Source of the DNA: Nemopilema nomurai | Taxonomy: Eukaryota; Cnidaria; Scyphozoa; Rhizostomeae; Rhizostomatidae | Direction: 5' to 3' | Assembly (NCBI GenBank): GCA_003864495.1 | Contig: ML133488.1 | Span: forward strand, 3,508,674-3,572,673 | DNA: 64,000 nt | Shown here: piece after piece, positions 60,066 through 64,000 of the stretch | Numbering within the stretch: position 1 is the first letter of the stretch | How the letters are laid out: every line of letters begins with the position of its first letter | Position numbers and translations under genes: made by a program | The notes under the pieces: model-generated | The model's input: the letters and a program-made list of their open reading frames with translations, nothing else | Database searches by the model: none | Told to the model about the DNA's origin: nothing

Positions 60066-62293
60066 TCCGTAAAACTGCGTCCGACTCTTCCCGTCGCTTC
60101 ACGAATGAACCCTTATTGCTACGCATGCGTACTGTTGAATAATCACATTTAATCATTTCTGTCCATTCATTCGTATATTAGGACTTCCGTGTGCACTTGA
60201 AAGGAGACTACAATCTCTGCCAAAAGTCTTTATTTTACGCATCGCGCAAGTTGCCAAATCCCTTCACCCCGCAAACGATGTTGTGCATCGCAAAAGTGAA
60301 TAATCCTAAAAACAAGTGAAGCATTCTCTTGAACCTATGGCCTTCCCCTAAAGATGCAACATTGTTTAAGGGGGCAAGGGGGTTGCAGCTACCAAGGAGA
60401 GACGGAAATAGAACGGGGGTCGCAAAATCAAAAAATCTCACGGTTTTCCAACTACTTTTGGCAGAGATTGTAGATTGTGAAGTACTTTTCATTAGAATCG
60501 AAGGTACTAATTAAAGTTATTGGGATATATTTTAATGGCATGCAGATGAAGATGGTACGAAAATGTGGGCAAAGCATAATTCAACAGATCAAATCGAAGA
60601 GGTGCTATGCAAAATAGTTTCAAGAAGAGCTTGAAGAAGCATTGCCCAATAATCTCAGTTTCTGAATTACTGCAAAAACATTCACCAACTGTATCTAATT
60701 GAATATAACCTGTTGTAAACACTAGGGGCGCTAATGGGTGGTGTCAGATGGGTGCAACATCCCCAATGTTTTTACCACTATCACCCCTGTAACAGTTTTT
60801 TAAATCGTCTACCTAACTACAAAGTAAGCCATAAGAAGCTGAGCAAGTAGGCTATCTTTTTGAAACTGATAGCCTAAAGAGCCATCTGTGTTCATGACTA
60901 TCAAAGTGTCTTTGCCATTAAGCTTTAACTTTTAATTTTTGTCTTGGAAGTGGTTCTTAAAGTTTGGATCCCTGTCCTACCTGCTGAAGTCTTTGTTTTT
61001 TAGCCTGTTTCTGTTCAGGTTTGTTGATAACATTACTGAGCAGCGAACAATCCTTGCAAAAACGTTATTTTACTCATTTGATGTGAGCATTTTTCTATCA
61101 GCTTTGCAAAGCTTTGCAAAGCTTGTAAGTGTTCCCACGTCTCTGTTGGGATTTTGATGTTGTTGTGGATCATGACACTTAAGCGCACGAATGTAAACTT
61201 TCTTGACACCAATTAATTATCGTCTATTCATCGACCTGGCAACTCTTCACAGACATCCTGACGTCATCCGCTCCAATATTCACCTACTCTGCCGTCCTAT
61301 TCATCTCGCTCATCACTTTCTCCGTTAGTTCCTCCATAGGTTAATCAACTTTTACGCATAAACGTGTCAAATTATAAATTCAGTTGAGTTGTCGAAGTAT
61401 GAGAACAATGCAACGGGCGTCTATTGTGGCACTCCATTTTGTTGTTTCCGCTTTGAATAAGTGGTGTCCCAGTTGGAAGAAACACGTTAGGACAATTAAG
61501 GGTCGCAAAGGAAATGGGGTAAGAAAATCCTCCTTGAAAGCAAATCCCAAGTGTGAGTGAAGATCGAGTAGGATGGCGAGTGACTTTTTTTAAATGAACT
61601 TTACAAAAATGCTTCTGAAGTACCGCTTATTTCAAGTGTCTGCTTGCAGTTGATGTCGTTCTTGGCGTTGGACTGAGGCTCTTGCCATTCCGAGGCTAAT
61701 GAGGCTAGCGTTTGTAGGACAGCTTAAAGGATTATGTAAAATGGTAATAAGTCCAACAATGACTAGCCAGAGCATCATGTGTCACCATTATAGTTTCATG
61801 GCTCCGAGAATGCCAATAAAGATTTAAATTACTTCCAGAAATAAAAAAGCTCAAAGAATATCTACTCGTGCAGTAATTTGGCTTTCATGAAAGAGTTGTC
61901 CTGTCAAGATGGTAAGTATGAAATATCTTGGCTAGCAGTTTTCTCAATCTATGTCAAGAAGAAGTAAGTCATTTTCACTAGTTGAGCCCTCTTTACTAAT
62001 TTAATAAAGTTGTAGAGAAATATTAAACTTTGGGATCGGCAGAGAAATATTATGATTCTCGCTGTGCAAAATCAGTGTTAAAGAACTGACACTTGTCAAA
62101 GCTTTCAAAACCTTCCAGCAAATATCTTCACAATAATATGAAATGTTTGACATTAAATTGAATGAAAAACATGAGTATGAAAAACAGGCCGATTATAGTT
62201 TGACAGAGAAAAAATTCCTGAAAAGTTTGACCAGCAGTGTCAGCAATCAAGTCAGTATGAAAAACCTTCACAAAGAATGTTTGTCTGGGATCG
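60066..62293. other. intergenic between the tandem monooxygenases
   Basis: Promoter of the 53-60 kb gene on the left, 3' flank of its paralogue on the right. No exon-like remnant of either gene was recognised between them. Confidence 0.5.
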
Positions 62294-64000
62294 CTATGGG
62301 TTGTGTGCAGAAATCAGCAACATAACAATGAGATTGATGATGATAAAGAGCACTCCACTTGGTGGGAACGAGGCTGCTCCTCCAGTCGAATCAGTGCAAA
62401 CATCTTTAGCCTTGGACAGGTACTCCTTGATGACTGGGCGATTCACAACAAGAGATCTCTGTAATAAGAAAGAGCCTCTAAATTACTACGAGGATAGGAT
62501 AAATTATGATTAAAATTGACATAAAAAATTATCTTCACTCCTTGTAGAAGAACAACTAGGATCAATATATATACCGCGCCAAGAACATTAAACATAAACA
62601 TATCTTTGAATGAGAAATAGGCTTCTTCCAGGGACTTCAATCCCACTTCAGACAATTTATTCCACGTAACAAGAGAAGTAGATTCCAAGTATGACTTCTA
62701 CCGCTAAATAAAACAACGACATTCTTTAATCAGTCTAATACCTTGACTGTTCCATTCGTCCCCGTGCACAGAATCATGACGGTGCTGTTCACTTCCTGAT
62801 CATAAATCGCCCTAAGCTCGTCCACCATCGGTTTGCTCCAGGTGACATCTTTCATAGTGTAGTACGTGTTGCTATAATATGACAAGGACATTTCGTATTG
62901 GAAACAAGTGGTGGAGCAGTTAATGGCGGCAACGCTATTATGATCACGTGAACAAACCATAATAGGCAACTGAATGAATGTATACTCGAATAAAAGCTTG
63001 TTTGAGACTTCATTTGAGACTTTAAGAAATAATGCTGTGTTCTGCTTCAGGAAGCTAAGGTGTGGACTGAAGACATCTATTTCCAGAGCCTTGACCACCG
63101 GACAAGGGCAGTTCTTGGTGGAAGAAGACTTGATTCGAAGTACAGCAGGTCAGACCCGTACGGAGAAATGGCTCGATCTTACATACCTTTTATCTGTCAT
63201 ACGCTCTGAATAGAGTTTTCATAGAAAACTAAGTATACAACGATAGCCATTTGGAGTGCTTTTTGAAGCATCAAAAGGCAATTTGTTAATGGAAAATACC
63301 CTTGAAGACAATGCCAAAAGTATAATTGTAGCAAAATGTAGCAAAGAGTTTATAAAGCGATCGATTCCTTGCTCTATAAACCAGGACCGTATATTTTAAA
63401 TAGATAACTTTGGTGAATAACTTACTTTCCCCGCATGCCCTTTCTTCCATACTTCCTTTCGAAATTATCCATTCCACCGTCGAACTGTGATGTGCAGCCT
63501 GCCAAACCAACATTTGGATAATACATTATAAAGTTGAAACACATTTCATCCTTTGTTGATTCACCACCCTGAAAAACAAAACCGAGGCAAGGCTTTATGC
63601 AATTTCCATGGATGTAAACTTTACAATGCTGGTCACCGAATATATTCATCGTTATGGTACAACTAAGTTTCGCTGCAGAAAGATTGTAATTGCGTCTCTT
63701 TCTCAAAGGCATTAGCTCAGATGGCTGCAATGATTCACTAAAAGATCCTATTCTTCGGTACTATCTCACTGACGAATACATTAATCGAGAATCCCTCATC
63801 TCATCGCCAGGTAAAAGCGATTAAAGCATATTGAGAAATAACAAGTTTATGGGGTTGAAGTTATTGACACTAAAAAAGTTCTTGATAAAAACAATAACTC
63901 ACAAAAGTTGCATTCCGCCTGCCGATACTGCTATATTTGCAATAATTAATGAGTTCGTCCCCCTGCGAAAGAATTCATTAGAATGGTAAATATAATGATA
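62294..64000 (-). CDS. second MOXD1/DBH-like monooxygenase, C-terminal part, continues past window
   Basis: Four minus-strand exons match exons 10-13 of the neighbour, with the same phases: 63903-63962 (GDELINYCKYSSIGRRNATF, same 60-base length), 63426-63568 (with DEMCFNFIMYYP, including the CuM methionine), 62742-62871 (TWSKPMVDELRAIYD) and 62294-62458 (stop TAG). The last exon is almost the same as its partner: EYLSKAKDVCTDSTGGAASF against EYLPKAKDVCTDSTGGAASF, followed by a hydrophobic anchor and the shared end LLISAHNP. Upstream exons with the DOMON domain and the histidine motifs lie right of the window. A tandem duplicate in the same orientation, about 2.2 kb from its sister. The middle exons are more diverged than the last exon. 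Confidence 0.9.

Noticed and set aside
60235..60514. ORFs on both strands near a GGGGGCAAGGGGG stretch
   Set aside because: Neither frame shows a domain, and splice sites do not connect them to the neighbouring monooxygenases.

Overview
This is animal nuclear DNA. Genes are split by short exons with GT/AG junctions, intergenic space is AT-rich, several poly(A) signals follow genes, and the gene set is metazoan (MED20, FSIP1, ZIP9/SLC39A9, THG1, double-FYVE DFCP1/ZFYVE1, MOXD1-like copper monooxygenases, a class C GPCR). The transposon mix (RTE-like LINE, Penelope-like remnants, hAT, TA-target MITEs, tRNA-derived SINE) fits a marine invertebrate. I infer a cnidarian, probably anthozoan, with modest confidence.

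Layout, left to right. 1-2.5 kb: a LINE on the minus strand, cut by the window edge. 2.8-6.7 kb: the 3' seven exons of an SCPx-type peroxisomal thiolase (+). 7.4-18.3 kb: a five-exon BPNT1 (+). Its nearly 8-kb fourth intron holds an intact, intronless class C GPCR on the opposite strand, a tRNA-type SINE and a decayed hammerhead-bearing repeat. 21.4-23.3 kb: MED20 (-), in five exons, head-to-head with single-exon FSIP1 (+, 23.7-25.5 kb). 26.6-31.8 kb: ZIP9 zinc transporter (+, eight exons), whose second intron carries a Penelope-like remnant with two inverted terminal repeats, each holding a hammerhead-like core. 33.9-34.7 kb: single-exon THG1 (+). 36.0-43.5 kb: DFCP1/ZFYVE1 (+, ten exons). 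46.2-48.4 kb: a dead hAT transposon split by a nested MITE. 50.4-51.1 kb: an unrecognised coiled-coil ORF. 53.2-60.1 kb: a complete 13-exon MOXD1/DBH-like monooxygenase (-). 62.3-64.0 kb: the last four coding exons of its tandem paralogue (-).

The genes do not form one pathway; most are housekeeping (lipid thiolysis, PAP turnover, Mediator, zinc transport, tRNA-His maturation, PI3P membranes). Three things stand out: the dispersed repeat family with a hammerhead-like self-cleaving fold, the GPCR nested inside BPNT1, and the tandem copper monooxygenases. Exon boundaries were placed by eye from reading frame, splice dinucleotides and family alignment from memory. No searches or structure calculations were run.
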